A stretch of DNA of 64,000 nucleotides from Bostrychus sinensis (Eukaryota > Chordata > Actinopteri > Gobiiformes > Eleotridae). Of the stretch, positions 38,701-48,159 are shown in pieces. Location of the stretch: positions 17,318,903 through 17,382,902 of the forward strand of contig CM036243.1 in NCBI GenBank assembly GCA_020698575.1, written 5' to 3'. The notes under the pieces were generated by a model. The model had not been told where the DNA came from. It was given only the letters and a program-made list of their open reading frames with translations, and ran no database searches. The position numbers were made by a program, and so were the translations under genes. Each line of letters starts with the position of its first letter. The first letter of the stretch is position 1.

Positions 38701-41700
38701 TGCACATATGAGTGCAGGGAGTCTGTGTGGGTTAAGCAAAAATTTCTGTGGTTGTTTTTGCTGCAGTAGCAACTTTATTGTTGTATTAGTTTTGTTGATT
38801 TGTTTTGCATAATCTTTCTCATGGCTCAAAATGTAGAAATAGATTACTGATTTGCTTAATGTATACGCATATTTACAGAGACTCTGGGACAGTGGTAATT
38901 TGCATAATTACAACCAAATTCAAGTCTTGCGTATTTTAATTTTCAATGTGAGCAGTATATATTAGCCTGTATAATATGTACAGTAAGTTTTGCTCATTTG
39001 CACATATCCTATATCCATGTTTTAAAAACAGCCCATACCCTGCAAACACAGTTATTTCTGCATTATGGTGTATTATGGAGGAACATAGACATCCGTCATC
39101 TTCTCCTCAACATGGCTGACATTTCCTTCCAGACAAATTGTACACACACAAGCAGCTCTAGGGTGTACTGCTCCCCCTCCACAGAGAGTGTCGGTCATTA
39201 CATGCAGAATGTCACCATTTTTTTGACTTCCCATCATCCCCTTCTGCTAACAGCCTCCTGTTTGTTAACCGTAGAAAAGATGCTTCAGCGGTATGGCAGC
39301 TTGTCTGGGAAGCTCCATATGATTGAGCTGGAGAAAGACCCAGAAGCTCACGGACTGGGAATCCGCCTGACGGGAAACAAAGATGGCTCCAGGGCCCGGA
39401 TGAGTGTCTATGTCGAGCACATAGATCCTCAAGGACCTGCTGGTTTAGATGGGAGGATAAGGGTAGGAGATGAACTGCTGGAGGTAAGGGGTAAAATGTA
39501 AAAGTTTAGTAAAATTTCATGTTAGCATTGTATAATGATGTTAAAATAATCATTTGATTAAATGTATGTAATTCAGATATACAGCGCTTCAACAAATTAG
39601 AAAATTGTGGAAAAGACTGATTATTTCTGCAAGTGCATTTATAGCTATAGTTCAGTACACACAAGTATTCAAATATTTATTAGATTTTAATTAATTTATT
39701 GCTTTATTTTAATTTATCTCAAAATCTTTTAATAGTACATAATGACTTGAAATATTTTGCTCTGTATTTTTCTTCCTTCTTTAGAACTGATCTACCAATT
39801 GATCTACATGATATCACTTTTCACAATTCTAATAGTTCAGCATGCATTAGTAAAGCAGCTCATTAGTCAAGATTTTGTAATGAAGTTAGTAAAAAAGAAT
39901 ACGAGCAGCTAATAGGTTGAGATGAGATATTTAAAAAAAGAATTAATATTAGTTTGCATAAAACCAGGAAATATTAAACAGCTATGTTTTTTCTACAGAT
40001 CAATGGTCAGATCTTGTATGGCCGGAGTCACCAGAATGCCAGCACCATCATCAACAATGCTCCTTCAAAAGTCAAGATTATCCTTATTAGGTGACAAACA
40101 TCTTTCAAAGCTGACAGGACAATAGGCAATAGACTGTGATAACATGTTGTGGTGCTGTTTTATCTAGGAATAAAGCAGCTCTGGGTCAAACTGGACAAGG
40201 TTCAAGAATAGAGTGTGAGGACACCGTTCACTCCGAGACAAACTGCAAAGAATTATTCCTCCACCACATCAGCTTACCTCAGGTACGATCTTAGAGTACA
40301 GTACAATCATTACAGTACATTTCACTGTAATGACACAGTGCATGTTACAGTTGACAATTTGATTTGATTGATTTTGAAAAAAATGTTGTTGTTAACAGTG
40401 TATAAATATTTTGTGATATCTGCCTCTAGGATCACGCGGGTCTTGGTCTATGCTTCGCCGAGGATGAAACTAATGAAGGAGTGGTAGTCAAGTCCCTTAT
40501 CCAACATGGCACTGCCAGTAAGGTGCGCCCACAACTATAGTATTATCATTTCACAGTAACCCAGCAGTTCTTATATATGTACCATTTGTTTACAATGAGA
40601 GTGTAATTATTTTAATTTTTACAATGGCATCAAACCTTTATATAATTACCTTAACAGAGGAGGCTATGTTTTTTTGTTTGTTTGTTAGTCTGTTAGCAAG
40701 ATAACTCAAATAGTAATCTTCTGATTTGGATGAATGTCAGCATTAAAGGAAAAACTATATTCAGTTTTTGGCTTGGTTTTTGGCATGGTTCCCAAACACC
40801 ATGTATAGCCAGGAACTCTTAAATAGTCGGTACCATTACGCGATAGGGTCAAATATACTAACTCCAGACACAAGGGGTCAGTAGTGGAATAAATGAGTTT
40901 TAGTTGGGAGATATAAAGAAGTAGAAGATCCCTGTTTAAAGTCCAGGTCTGGGTAAAATACTCTTATTATTACTATTATTATTATTATTTCTAAAAATTT
41001 AACCTCCAAGTCTACTTTTCTGATTAAACCATACACTCATTCATTTAATAAACCAATGTCAATATTTAAATTGGCGTGAACAAGCAAAGTGTGAACATTG
41101 ACATGACACACCTATCTACTGTATCTTATGTTAATCTCCCTTTCATCTCAGCCATGTTACAGTTCAGATGAAGGTTGCCATGCCTTATTATGTCATCATT
41201 TACAAATAAGCTTTCATGTAGGCCACACTTCAGATATTTGCCCACAGGGTTTAAGTGTGATTCTGACTCCCTCTCTAACATCCACTTTATGCTTGTGTGT
41301 GTCAAGGATGGAAGGATAAAGGTTGGAGACAGAATTGTAGCAGTGGGTGATGAACCTGTAGCTTCAGTGGACAAGGTATGCACTCAAAAACTCACAGAAA
41401 AAGCATCAAGGTCACAAGGATTTAATGATGGATGGCTTGCTGGTCTTTTCTGTATTCAGGTGTCCAGTCTAATACGCAAACATGGGGTCACTGTCAAATT
41501 ATCAGTCAGACATTCCATGCGCCCATCTCTGCCTCTCCCCACCTCTTTTTCCTGTCCAACATCCCTCTCACCTCCGTCCTCTGTCAGTCTTTCTACATCA
41601 GCCACCTCATCCTCAATTCCCAATACAGCGAAGACCTCTACGACGATGCTCTCCGATGGGCTCAAGCCTTTGCCTTTGTCTTTGTCTTCTGAGCCACAAA

Positions 41701-44700
41701 ACTGCCCCATTGTGGCCGGCAAGGAAACCGCAATAGAAATCTATAAAGGGAATCTTGGCCTGGGACTGAGCATTGTAGGAGGATGTGACACTCTGCTGGT
41801 GAGTGCACACTTATGTCTGTTGTTAAATGGTAATGGCATGCAATTGTACAAATTTTGTCATATCAGATCATCAAATATTGTTTTTGTTTGTTTTCCACCA
41901 GGGGGCAGTGATAGTCCACGAGGTAAATGATGGTGGTGCAGCACAAAGAGACGGGAGGCTGCAAGCTGGAGACCAGATATTAGAGGTAGATTAAAATCAT
42001 ATGGATCAACACTAATTTGAGTCAAAATAATGTAAATAAACATATCTTCAATGTTCTTCAATGTTCTTCAATGTTATGCACTGCAATTGTTTTTAATATA
42101 AAAAATACATCCAATAATTGTATTTATTTATCTGACAAATGCTATTAACATTTTTGAAAAGTCACTTAATGTTGTATTTACATACTTCTTATATTGCTTT
42201 AAACTAATTCATATCCTCAGCTGATATTTATATTGGCATGATATGAACCAGAGAGTAATGAGAATTATATCATGTTATCCACAAAACCAAAATGATGTCC
42301 CAAATGATTCATCATCTTCAGAAAATCATACCTGGAAGCTCTTGATCTTCTTTCACACTTTGTTTTATGCCCATGAGCAGTTTGTTGAAAGAAATCTCAT
42401 TGATGTTCATCTCCTCTAATCCAACCCAGGTTAATGGTATAGACCTGCGTCAGGCCACTCATGACGAGGCTATCGGAGTGCTGCGCCTCACCACACAGAG
42501 AGTCTCCTTGTGTGTTTTCAGACACCAGGAGGCCTACAGGGAAGAGGACCTATGGGATGTGTTCAGTCTCGAGCTTAGGCCTCACCCCGGAGAGGGACTA
42601 GGGTTTACCACTGTGGGGAAAAGGTATGTACTTTTTACTTTTCAATATATACACCAATAAAAAAATAATAATTAAAAACAACAAAACACCATGACAAATA
42701 ATTAGCCTGCAAATGTTGTATTTTTGTAGTTAGAAATCATGAATCAATTATTGTCCAAATACACTGCAGCAGGCCATAAAGTTACAGGTGCAGAAACAAT
42801 TCTACCTACCTAGTGTGTAAGGGCAGACTTTATTGCCGCTTCTGTCCTTTACACAACGAAGTGTGACATCTATGCAAAACAGGTGCATAAGGTTATTTAA
42901 TGCAGCATATTTTATGAGCATGGAAAAAGACAGACTTTGACCTCTGTTTTCTTCTGACAGTAATGACACGGGCATCTTTGTGTCAGATATCATTAGAGGA
43001 GGCATAGCAGATTTGGATGGCAGGTTGTTGCTAGGTGACCAGATCTTGTCAATCAATGGGGAGGATGTCCGAGCAGCCTCCCAGGATCATGCTGAAAAAC
43101 TCCTACAGGTTTTTACCACCATTCATCTTATTTTTAATATTGATTAAAATTAGCTATTTTCGAATTTTCTATCATTTATTATTGAATGTGTGTCTTGATA
43201 TTAGAAATGCAATGGCGTAGTTCAGCTGGAAGTGGCTCGCTTTAAAGCTGGTCTACAGTACTCACAGCGAAGCCAGGTAAACTGTCTTTCATGATTTTCT
43301 ATATATTGTCCATAATAGGAATGACTAAAAGTAAAATGTGAGTAGAATGAATGTAAACAGTAGTATAATTGGCCCTACTCTTGAATCACCCTTTGCATTT
43401 AATGTAGTTTGTAGCTGATTTGATATTGTAATGCATGTTTTAACATTAGTACTTTGTGAACCTAGGAATACTTTAAGTTCTGTTTTATCCAGAGCGAAGA
43501 CTCTGATTGTTCAACCCTGACCCCCACCAGTGGATGTGATGCATCTCTTGGCCACCAGGCGGAGCCAGACAGTAAAGCAGGGAGCTACAGTGAGTTGTAC
43601 CCATTTCATTTACAAACCAAACAAAAAATAAGCTGTTAAATGAAAAAATGGTGTTGTATCTCATTAAACTTATTCATATCCACAGCTTTCACTGAAATCC
43701 GAAAAGTAACAATACATAAGGTAAGAGAAACAATAGATGTAGGGTTACTAAAGTTATAGGTTTTTGCAGTGTCTGCCACTTTAACACAGTTACTGTCTAA
43801 AAGTGTACATCCTGTAATATGTGCCATCACCACAGGGTCCGTGTGACTCTCTGGGCATCAGTGTTGCTGGAGGAGTGGGCAGTCCCCATGGCAACGTACC
43901 TCTTTTTATTGCTACCATGGATACCAATGGTCTGGCTGCCAAAACACAGCAATTACAGGTGGGGAGTGTCCATAAAGTTGAGAATGTATAGAGTGTGTTT
44001 ATTAGATATAGAGACAAAACATAAAATACTAATGAAAACTTTACTTGGATTAAATATATCCATTTATTAGTTTGAGTTTATTTAAGGACAAGGCTTTGAA
44101 TGATTAGTTTTTGGAGTAGTAACAACTCATCTTCTCAGTAGTGTTCTTTGGGATGGCTCATTTTAAATGTTAAATGTATGTGTCATTTAGACAGGAGACA
44201 GGATCCTCTGCATCAATAATGTGTCCACAAAGGGAATGAGTCATGTCCAAGCTGGAGCCCTGCTGAAAACCGCCACTGGAACCATCAGTCTGGAGGTGAA
44301 AATGACAGCAAACTGTTCATTACTGTCAGGGAAACAGGGACCAAGTCATGCTTCATATTGAGCTCTTCCTCAGTCATGCCTGCTCTGTGACACAGTTTCA
44401 ATACAAGAGAAAGGAAAACAATTGGTACGGTGGCATCCTTTAGTTCACAGAGTGAAATATCGAATAGCTCTTTTGGTGGTTTTCAAACAGCGTTATTAAA
44501 AGATAATTAGGTTTATGACACTGATTATACGTTGAGTGTAATTTGAGCTTCTTGTCAGATATTTTTGTGTTCATCATTTTGATCTCTTTACACATAAATA
44601 TCAAAATATCATATTTGGCATTGCAAATCCTAAAAAGTATTACAGTATGCAATCATGGTAAAAAATAATTTTATTGTAACGTTACAAATTTTCAATAATG

Positions 44701-45737
44701 ACATAAATTAATATTATTGTAATAAAATGTTGTAGGTGGCAGCAGCTGTTGGTGGGTGCACACAGGATCACAGTGATAGCCAACCAAGTTCATCGGAACA
44801 GCCCAGCAGCTTGCCCTGCTTTCACAACAATATGTGGTAATTTTAAATTATTTACATTTATGCTTAGAATTTTGTGTAGTAAAATTCAGTCAAGAAGAAC
44901 TGTACTGCTACTCCTCTTATTTCTCAAGTAGAAGTAAAATTATTACTTTAATAAAAGTAAAAAAAAATTAAACTTAAGCAGAAAGTTATTACTGTGACTG
45001 CTACCACTGTTACTACTAACTTTACTTGTACTCATTTAGAGATTTTACAGATTTACACTTACTTTAGTAAAAGTATGCTTTAAAAATGTAACTTATTTAC
45101 TTTTAATTAAGTAGGTAAATCTCCTCTATGTGTCAGTTACAGTAAATACAACACAACTTAAATGTGAATTTAAGTGTTTATTAGATTACAAACCCAAATT
45201 ATTTTTAATTGCGTCCCACAGTGCTCGTATGTACAAGACTATCAGTTTGGAGAGAGGTTCTTCTGGTCTGGGTTTCAGTATAGTAGGAGGGTTTGGAAGC
45301 CCCCATGGAGATTTACCAATCTATGTGAAAACCGTCTTCAACAAGGTAAGAGAAAATCTTCCAGAGACTTATGGGAAGTTCAGGAATCTGTTCAAATGCA
45401 CATCTATAATAGACAAATTTACAGTTGACAGTTTGGTTTGTTACAATGGTGTTGTGTTTTTTCATGACTTTGGACTGTAGTTTCTAGCACACTGTATGTA
45501 ACTGTGAAATAAAAAGTAGTTTTTGTTTGACTTTGCCGTTTCATCAAGACACCTATTAAATTTACTATTCATACTTCTTTTTTGTTTTAGGGTGCAGCAG
45601 TAGAGGATGGCCAGCTAAAACGTGGAGATCAGATCATTGCTGTAAATGGACATTGCCTTGAAGGAGTGACTCATGCTGAAGCTGTAGAAATTCTTAAGAA
45701 GACCAAAGGAACTGTGGTCCTCACTGTACTGTCCTGA
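12103..45737 (+). CDS. mpdz: multiple PDZ domain protein (MUPP1/MPDZ), 43 coding exons
   Basis: Scaffold of tight junctions and apical polarity complexes. In mammals its L27 domain binds PALS1, and its PDZ domains bind claudins, JAMs and receptor tails. I joined 43 exons (coordinates in the block entries) with GT-AG borders and matching phases into one frame of about 1,910 codons ending at TGA 45735-45737. Order by residue: L27 (5-58), linker, then PDZ domains at about 162, 272, 449, 599, 770, 1022, 1209, 1324, 1477, 1574, 1703 and 1825. These align with human PDZ2-PDZ13 (human protein about 2,070 aa). PDZ1 is absent. MPDZ rather than PATJ fits because twelve PDZ domains are present, including the PDZ6 with SLGM, and the C-terminus ends in the last PDZ. 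The ATG at 12103 follows an acceptor at 12024, and its short N-terminus runs straight into the L27 domain. Confidence 0.93.
12116..14533 (+). other. mpdz intron between start exon and L27 exon
   Basis: It holds a (CA)n microsatellite at 12213-12240, preceded by 'caattcaactttatt', which resembles the 3' end of a fish retroelement. No exon was seen in the rest. Confidence 0.6.
14701..15756 (+). other. mpdz intron where a PDZ1 exon would be expected
   Basis: Searched by eye for a PDZ1-like exon (GLGF-type loop, DGRL, D.IL..NG); none was found. Positions 15290-15740 are a long CT-rich stretch in which open frames arise from composition alone. Confidence 0.6.
15757..16664 (+). CDS. mpdz: mpdz linker exons between L27 and PDZ2
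   Basis: The exons are 15757-15984 (76 codons, from GKGISKSVSMN to AHTESQ) and 16596-16664 (23 codons, RISRTLSMGRNL). Both are phase 0 with good splice sites. The product is Ser/Arg/Asn-rich, low in hydrophobic residues and likely disordered. RSLHREGS and RTLSMG look like basophilic kinase target contexts. It takes the place of the human linker plus PDZ1. Confidence 0.75.
16758..17407 (+). CDS. mpdz: mpdz PDZ2
   Basis: The exons are 16758-16880, 16969-17052 and 17300-17407. The carboxylate loop is GLGFGIVGG. IMEL-type strand residues (IEMIELTNDG) and DQILRIGDTDLAGM, SEQVAQVLRNAG follow, matching human PDZ2 almost throughout. Confidence 0.95.
17101..17200 (+). repeat. SINE-like fragment in mpdz intron
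   Basis: It carries the tRNA-like head 'tggttagcgctcctgcc' and B-box-like 'gggttcaagcc', then 'ccaaagacatgca'. This is the same family as 2641-3034. It is read as a retroposon, not a functional tRNA gene. Confidence 0.6.
17482..18241 (+). CDS. mpdz: mpdz PDZ3
   Basis: The exons are 17482-17584, 17664-17755 and 18028-18241. The loop is GLGFTISSYTGD; DQDGRIHIGDIILSVDGM and EQRAMEVLRRTG follow. The last exon runs on into a Pro/His-rich linker. The second exon has two in-frame acceptors (see findings). Confidence 0.95.
18858..21373 (+). CDS. mpdz: mpdz linker exon and PDZ4
   Basis: The exons are 18858-18932 (linker), 19365-19444, 19783-19929 and 21188-21373. The pre-PDZ helix AEEEDLKNRWQ matches the human KWQ segment. 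The PDZ4 loop is GLGISLEARAGHH; SVLPEGPVGQCGK and VNGIPLIGETHKEVV follow. An acidic stretch (ESDEEDEDD) follows the domain. Confidence 0.95.
19930..21187 (+). other. mpdz intron inside PDZ4
   Basis: No exon was seen. The related phrases 'tatatatactctgg' near 20415 and 'tatatacactctgg' near 20556 suggest an internally repeated, unnamed element at 20150-20640. Confidence 0.4.
21740..22652 (+). CDS. mpdz: mpdz PDZ5
   Basis: The exons are 21740-21901 and 22443-22652. The pre-domain PPLAMWEREAQ and ELEKGESGLGFSILDYQ match human PDZ5; VIRSLVPGGVADRDGRLLPG and DRLMFVNETDLEGSSL follow. Confidence 0.95.
22672..23043. mobile_element. short element with 'tgtgcaaaagt' ends and tRNA-like centre
   Basis: The left end is 'cagtactgtgcaaaagta' and the right end 'ctaagacttttgcactc', roughly inverse. 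Its centre carries 'tggctcaatggaaagagc' and 'gtttaagtccaggtctggg', like RNA polymerase III A and B boxes. A related copy lies at 53463-53822. Confidence 0.55.
23474..27706 (+). CDS. mpdz: mpdz linker and PDZ6
   Basis: The exons are 23474-23641 (56-codon Ser/Asn/Thr-rich linker), 25717-25837 and 27508-27706; PDZ6 finishes at the start of 32388. A PPLPPRTSFERTI stretch precedes the loop NSSLGMSVSA. GGSVSHDGRLGVGDAILAIN and NAQARAMLRRHS match human PDZ6 closely. The PDZ5-PDZ6 linker is about 83 residues against roughly 220 in human MPDZ. Confidence 0.93.
23642..25716 (+). other. mpdz intron, no further exon recognised
   Basis: AT-rich. I looked for the missing part of the long mammalian PDZ5-PDZ6 linker and saw none. 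Low-conservation linker exons are hard to see, so a missed exon cannot be excluded. Confidence 0.5.
25838..27507 (+). other. mpdz intron inside PDZ6, ending in a (TG)n tract
   Basis: No exon was seen. Positions 27471-27502 are almost pure TG/GT immediately before the acceptor TTGGCAG. Confidence 0.8.
27770..28596. mobile_element. non-autonomous DNA transposon with long terminal inverted repeats
   Basis: The left arm (about 27770-27910: 'ttggcaaacttatggtac', 'cataaaacaaagaaaaacca', 'ggttcaacagaattgtt') is mirrored by the right arm (about 28455-28596: 'aacaattctgttgaacc', 'ttttgtcagtttgaggtta', 'gttttatgaagagtacc'). The arms are about 140 bp. The interior has no transposase frame. It lies in the largest mpdz intron. 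Confidence 0.75.
29355..29625 (-). repeat. tRNA-like SINE-type repeat
   Basis: It contains 'agccacagctgccctgggg', 'aagtatcttgctcaaggac' and 'gagaatccaaccctcaacc'. The tRNA-like head lies at its right end on the minus strand. It is similar in layout to the copy at 51590-51845. Confidence 0.6.
32388..34786 (+). CDS. mpdz: mpdz linker between PDZ6 and PDZ7
   Basis: The exons are 32388-32708 and 34592-34786. The first begins with RITYVPAN, the PDZ6 end, then turns Pro/Ser/Thr-rich (SPSPTPPTPSPEPPSG). The second is Lys/Asp/Glu-rich (ENRREENAEKLKDNQTDG) and ends SWEQPR, matching human NWNQPRR. The linker is about 165 residues against roughly 60 in human. Confidence 0.85.
32709..34591 (+). other. 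mpdz intron with MITE copy 2
   Basis: A fragment beginning 'acaaccccaattcacg' (32755-32835) resembles the common fish repeat also seen at about 50480-51005. The MITE at 33895-34297 fills the second half. C/T-rich sequence at 33280-33540 yields open frames but no splice support. Confidence 0.55.
33895..34297 (+). mobile_element. MITE-like element, copy 2
   Basis: The left end is 'ccaatcaaacataacatta' and the right end 'cgtaatgttatgcctgatc', with interior similarity to copy 1 ('accagcattagctt', 'acagtagcttgtctg'). Confidence 0.7.
35319..36384 (+). CDS. mpdz: mpdz PDZ7
   Basis: The exons are 35319-35496 and 36274-36384. The loop is SLGISIMGGRGMG; MRGVFIKHISPDSPA, GTLRIGDRILE and NLRDASHEQAVEAIRKAG match human PDZ7 nearly residue for residue. 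Confidence 0.96.
35771..36079 (+). repeat. unassigned dispersed repeat, copy B
   Basis: The head is 'ctctggccactgtgacaag' and the tail 'accagcacttggcaggtcgg'. It is followed directly by a SINE-like 3' fragment at 36087-36180. It is a diverged copy of 6168-6612, in an mpdz intron. Confidence 0.55.
36617..38142 (+). CDS. mpdz: mpdz linker between PDZ7 and PDZ8
   Basis: The exons are 36617-36682, 36983-37048 and 38043-38142. Two 22-codon mini-exons encode Thr/Pro/Ser-rich sequence (NERLTPTPPSNSH; LTLSPTNPYTPTPF, resembling human STNPF). The third exon is acidic near its end (AAEDEADIG). Confidence 0.8.
37091..37624 (-). mobile_element. MITE-like element, copy 3
   Basis: The ends are 'ccaatcaggcataacatta' and 'acgttatgcctgatcagtg'. 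The interior is in the opposite orientation to copies 1 and 2 (here 'gtgtcagaacacagtg'). It lies in an mpdz intron. Confidence 0.7.
38226..38600. repeat. fish 'aagtact' repeat with imperfect triplet tract
   Basis: It begins 'ccagaggtggaagagg', has an imperfect ACY triplet run at about 38388-38455, and ends with repeated 'aagtact' motifs. Related pieces are at 44925-45130, 48700-48790 and 49310-49460. It is probably a hAT-derived element; the family was not verified. Confidence 0.55.
39275..40282 (+). CDS. mpdz: mpdz PDZ8
   Basis: The exons are 39275-39483, 39999-40090 and 40168-40282. RYGSLSGKLHMIELEKD, the loop GLGIRLTGNKDGS, and LLEINGQILYGRSHQNAS match human PDZ8. The open frame extends upstream of 39275 into the intron, but the acceptor CGTAG at 39274 and the phase set the border. 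Confidence 0.95.
39578..39845. mobile_element. small TIR element in mpdz intron
   Basis: The left end is 'caacaaattagaaaattgtg' and the right end 'cacaattctaatagttcag'. It belongs to the same family as the better preserved copy at 56222-56559. Confidence 0.6.
40430..41798 (+). CDS. mpdz: mpdz PDZ9 and start of PDZ10
   Basis: The exons are 40430-40522, 41307-41375 and 41460-41798; PDZ9 begins at the end of the previous exon (LFLHHISLPQ). The loop is AGLGLCFAEDE; GVVVKSLIQHG and DGRIKVGDRIVAVGDEPV follow. The last exon carries a Ser/Pro/Thr-rich linker, then NCPIVAGKETAIEI and GLGLSIVGGCDTLL, which open PDZ10. Confidence 0.93.
41902..42623 (+). CDS. mpdz: mpdz PDZ10 remainder and start of PDZ11
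   Basis: The exons are 41902-41985 and 42430-42623. VIVHEVNDGGAAQRDGRL and VNGIDLRQATHDEAIGVLR complete PDZ10, the domain most often reported as a receptor-binding site in mammals. FSLELRPHPGEGLGF opens PDZ11. Confidence 0.95.
42961..43276 (+). CDS. mpdz: mpdz PDZ11 remainder
   Basis: The exons are 42961-43108 and 43205-43276. TGIFVSDIIRGGIADLDGRL, DQILSINGEDVRAASQ and VVQLEVARFKAG match human PDZ11. The first exon ends in a weak donor, CAG|GTTTTT. Confidence 0.94.
43493..44836 (+). CDS. mpdz: mpdz linker and PDZ12
   Basis: The exons are 43493-43589 (Ser/Asp-rich linker), 43686-43720 (35 nt, 12 residues), 43836-43958, 44191-44295 and 44736-44836. The loop is DSLGISVAGGVGSPHG; VPLFIATMDTNGLAAKTQ and NVSTKGMSHVQAGALLK match human PDZ12. 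Confidence 0.93.
45222..45737 (+). CDS. mpdz: mpdz PDZ13 and stop codon
   Basis: The exons are 45222-45345 and 45591-45737. ISLERGSSGLGFSIVGGFGS, DLPIYVKTVFNKGAAVEDG and KRGDQIIAVNGHCLEGVTH match human PDZ13. The protein stops two residues after LTVLS-type sequence, as in human. Confidence 0.97.
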
Positions 45738-46545
45738 GGCAAGATGGACTAACTCAAAAGGTAGTTATTACAAACAAAACACTTTTGTTAAAACTTGAGA
45801 TGTAGAAAAGGTCAGCATATAAGCTCTCACTGAACCAAAAGTATCGATAAAAAATGTCTGTTTTGTTCATGTAAAGGGCCTAAAAAAACAAAATAGCAGA
45901 ATAAATATATATTCTGTAAAGTGGATATGGCATTATAATCAGTGCAGCATATATAAAGCCTTGAGCTCATAATATTGGTATTACTGGCTATAGTCTATAG
46001 TAAATAGCTTAAATAAATAACAACTGCACCTTTGCCACAACACAATATAATGTTTGAGAAAAATAAACAGTAACTTTAAAGTCAAAAGACCCGAACCATG
46101 CCAAGTGCTTCTGCCAATCTTTTTTTATGGCATTACTATTCTAGCATATTTGCTTTAGTCCTTTTTTTTGTGTTAATTTATTGTCATGCATATGCTCATA
46201 ATCTAATAAAAACTAGTATGTATTATGTGATGTATAGTGATGTAATTAACAGCAATAGCCATCATAAAAGAAGTCCTTTGATTTCACCTGTTAAGCATAG
46301 CTTGTACCTGTATCACAAACCACAGTTATGATGTTTATTTATTGATGTATTATTTTCTTCTGTTTTCATAGTTTTCATATGCTATCTTGTTTTTAGAAAG
46401 TATTATGTTATGTGCAATTTTAATGTAAAGCCTCATACCTTTACTGTTTTTTATGCATCATTTTTCTCATTCTTTTCAACTGTCTGAACAACAAACCATA
46501 ACTGGATGTATTTAAATATGTTGTAATAAAGGTTTATTGGACATT
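45738..46545 (+). terminator. mpdz: mpdz 3' UTR with poly(A) signal
   Basis: AT-rich sequence after the stop codon. The best signal is AATAAA at 46525-46530, followed by a T/GT-rich stretch ('tttgtgtccttg'). An earlier AATAAA near 46061 is a weaker candidate. Confidence 0.7.
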
Positions 46546-47490
46546 TGTGTCCTTGTATATTTTTCTTTTTTAAAACGTCACATTTGACTGGTAGTAAATT
46601 ATACCGTTCTAAATAAATAAAGCAATTAATACAGGTTCGGAAAATAATGCATATGTCATAGTTTGCCTGGAAACATCATGTGGCACAGTTTAAATGATGA
46701 GGCACTAATCATCTGGGCCACAGCACGAAAAATTTGTAGAGTTCTAGAAAATAAAAAAAAAAGTTGAATGTTGATGTTTTCAACCTAGCTCACTGTGGAC
46801 ATAAAATTACCTTTAATTACTTGAGTGAGTGGTGACAAACAGTACATTTGCACACAAATGTCTCATTTAGAAAATAGGAGTTATCTGGGGAGATTCTGTT
46901 GGGTGGCTCTGCATTAATCAAAGCCATCTGTTCACAATGTGAGCTTTATTGAAGTCCAGGCAACACCGTCTGCTTTATCCGTCTCCAGATGAACCACTTC
47001 CAAGCTTAAAAGCTGGCACAGAGGAGGATTTTAAGATAGATACATGGTAAAATTATAAGCACGTTTTATAATCTACATGCAAACAATAATTCTATTTTTA
47101 GCAAAAGGCACTAGTTATTTATTTCTTCTCAAGAGAAGACCCCAGCCAAATGACTGTTCCATCTGATCTCATATCTGTCCATATGATTCCAATCCTCAGG
47201 ACTGTCCCTTTGCTGTTAGTGTACCCTGTTTGTACACAAAGCACAGCCAAATTGCTCTAAATAGACTTCTCTCCTTCCTAGTTTATTCCCATGAGCCTCT
47301 TGGTGGGCTGCGTTAGTCCTCAGTATTTTTGTCCATTGCTGAGTCTTGCTTTTCTTTGAGCAAAATTTAGCAATGCACAACAGTAGCCTAGTCATTATTA
47401 CCTCATGGTTTATACTCAATAGTTAGCTTTAGATGCAGTGCTATTTGCCTCATGTGGGTTTTTGGCTGACTATCGAGGCAAGAGATACAG

Positions 47491-48033
47491 GGCTTGATAT
47501 TAACACTAGCTAACTGGCCAAATGCAGGTACATTTTTATTTTGGCTAGAGACACAAATACTTCAATTAGCCATTATACCTTCCATTATATCTTAACTCTA
47601 AAGGTTGAGGTACTCCATTTAGTAGAAATGTAACAATACCCAAATGTTACGGTACGGTATTACTGAGATATTAAAATACAGTAACGGTATGATACTGTGG
47701 AAATACTCATGATAATAAAACATATTCTCTAAAAATGATTTAGTTATTAGTTATTTAGGGATTTAGTTATTGTTACATTTCAAAAGATTTAGACTGAAAA
47801 AGTGTTTCATAACAATAATTTGGTCATGTTGGGTACGCAGAAACGGAACAAAGGATCATGGTCTACGTAGTTCACTCTTACTTTTTACTTTTTTTACCTT
47901 TGACGCTGTAATATTACATTATCGCCATTATTAGAGGTGCGTAATTTATTCTGTCTAAGTAAACCTTTTATTTTATTTTTTTCCCTGTCTATACAGAAAA
48001 CCACATTTTACTAGCTACGGTGGCCAGTGAGCA
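47491..48033 (-). repeat. unassigned dispersed repeat, copy C
   Basis: This is copy A reversed: it begins 'taactggccaaatgcaggt' and 'ggctagagacacaaatac', and ends 'ggtggccagtgagc'. An AT-rich insert with 'ttacggtacggtat' lies at 47615-47710. Confidence 0.6.
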
Positions 48034-48159
48034 AAAAAATTTAAACTAAAGCTCTGTAAGATACCTATATCAAATATTTAGGAATATTTTGGTCATAACA
48101 TAAAAAAACTCAAATGTAACCAAAATGCAAAATAAATAATTTAAATGATAAATAAAAAG

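Noticed and set aside
39178..39260. An extra mpdz exon before PDZ8
   Set aside because: A Ser/Thr-rich open frame exists, but the flanking exons already join in phase and no paired acceptor and donor fits.
38998..39274. Upstream extension of the PDZ8 open frame with its own ATG
   Set aside because: This is intron read-through: the phase-1 join from 38142 and the acceptor at 39274 explain the exon. The extra sequence has no PDZ similarity. An alternative promoter cannot be excluded but has no evidence.
14534..45737. PATJ (INADL) as the identity of the multi-PDZ gene
   Set aside because: PATJ shares the L27 and several PDZ domains, but it lacks a domain like the PDZ6 here (NSSLGMSVSA, NAQARAMLRRHS). 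The C-terminal domain and the neighbour tyrp1 also fit MPDZ.
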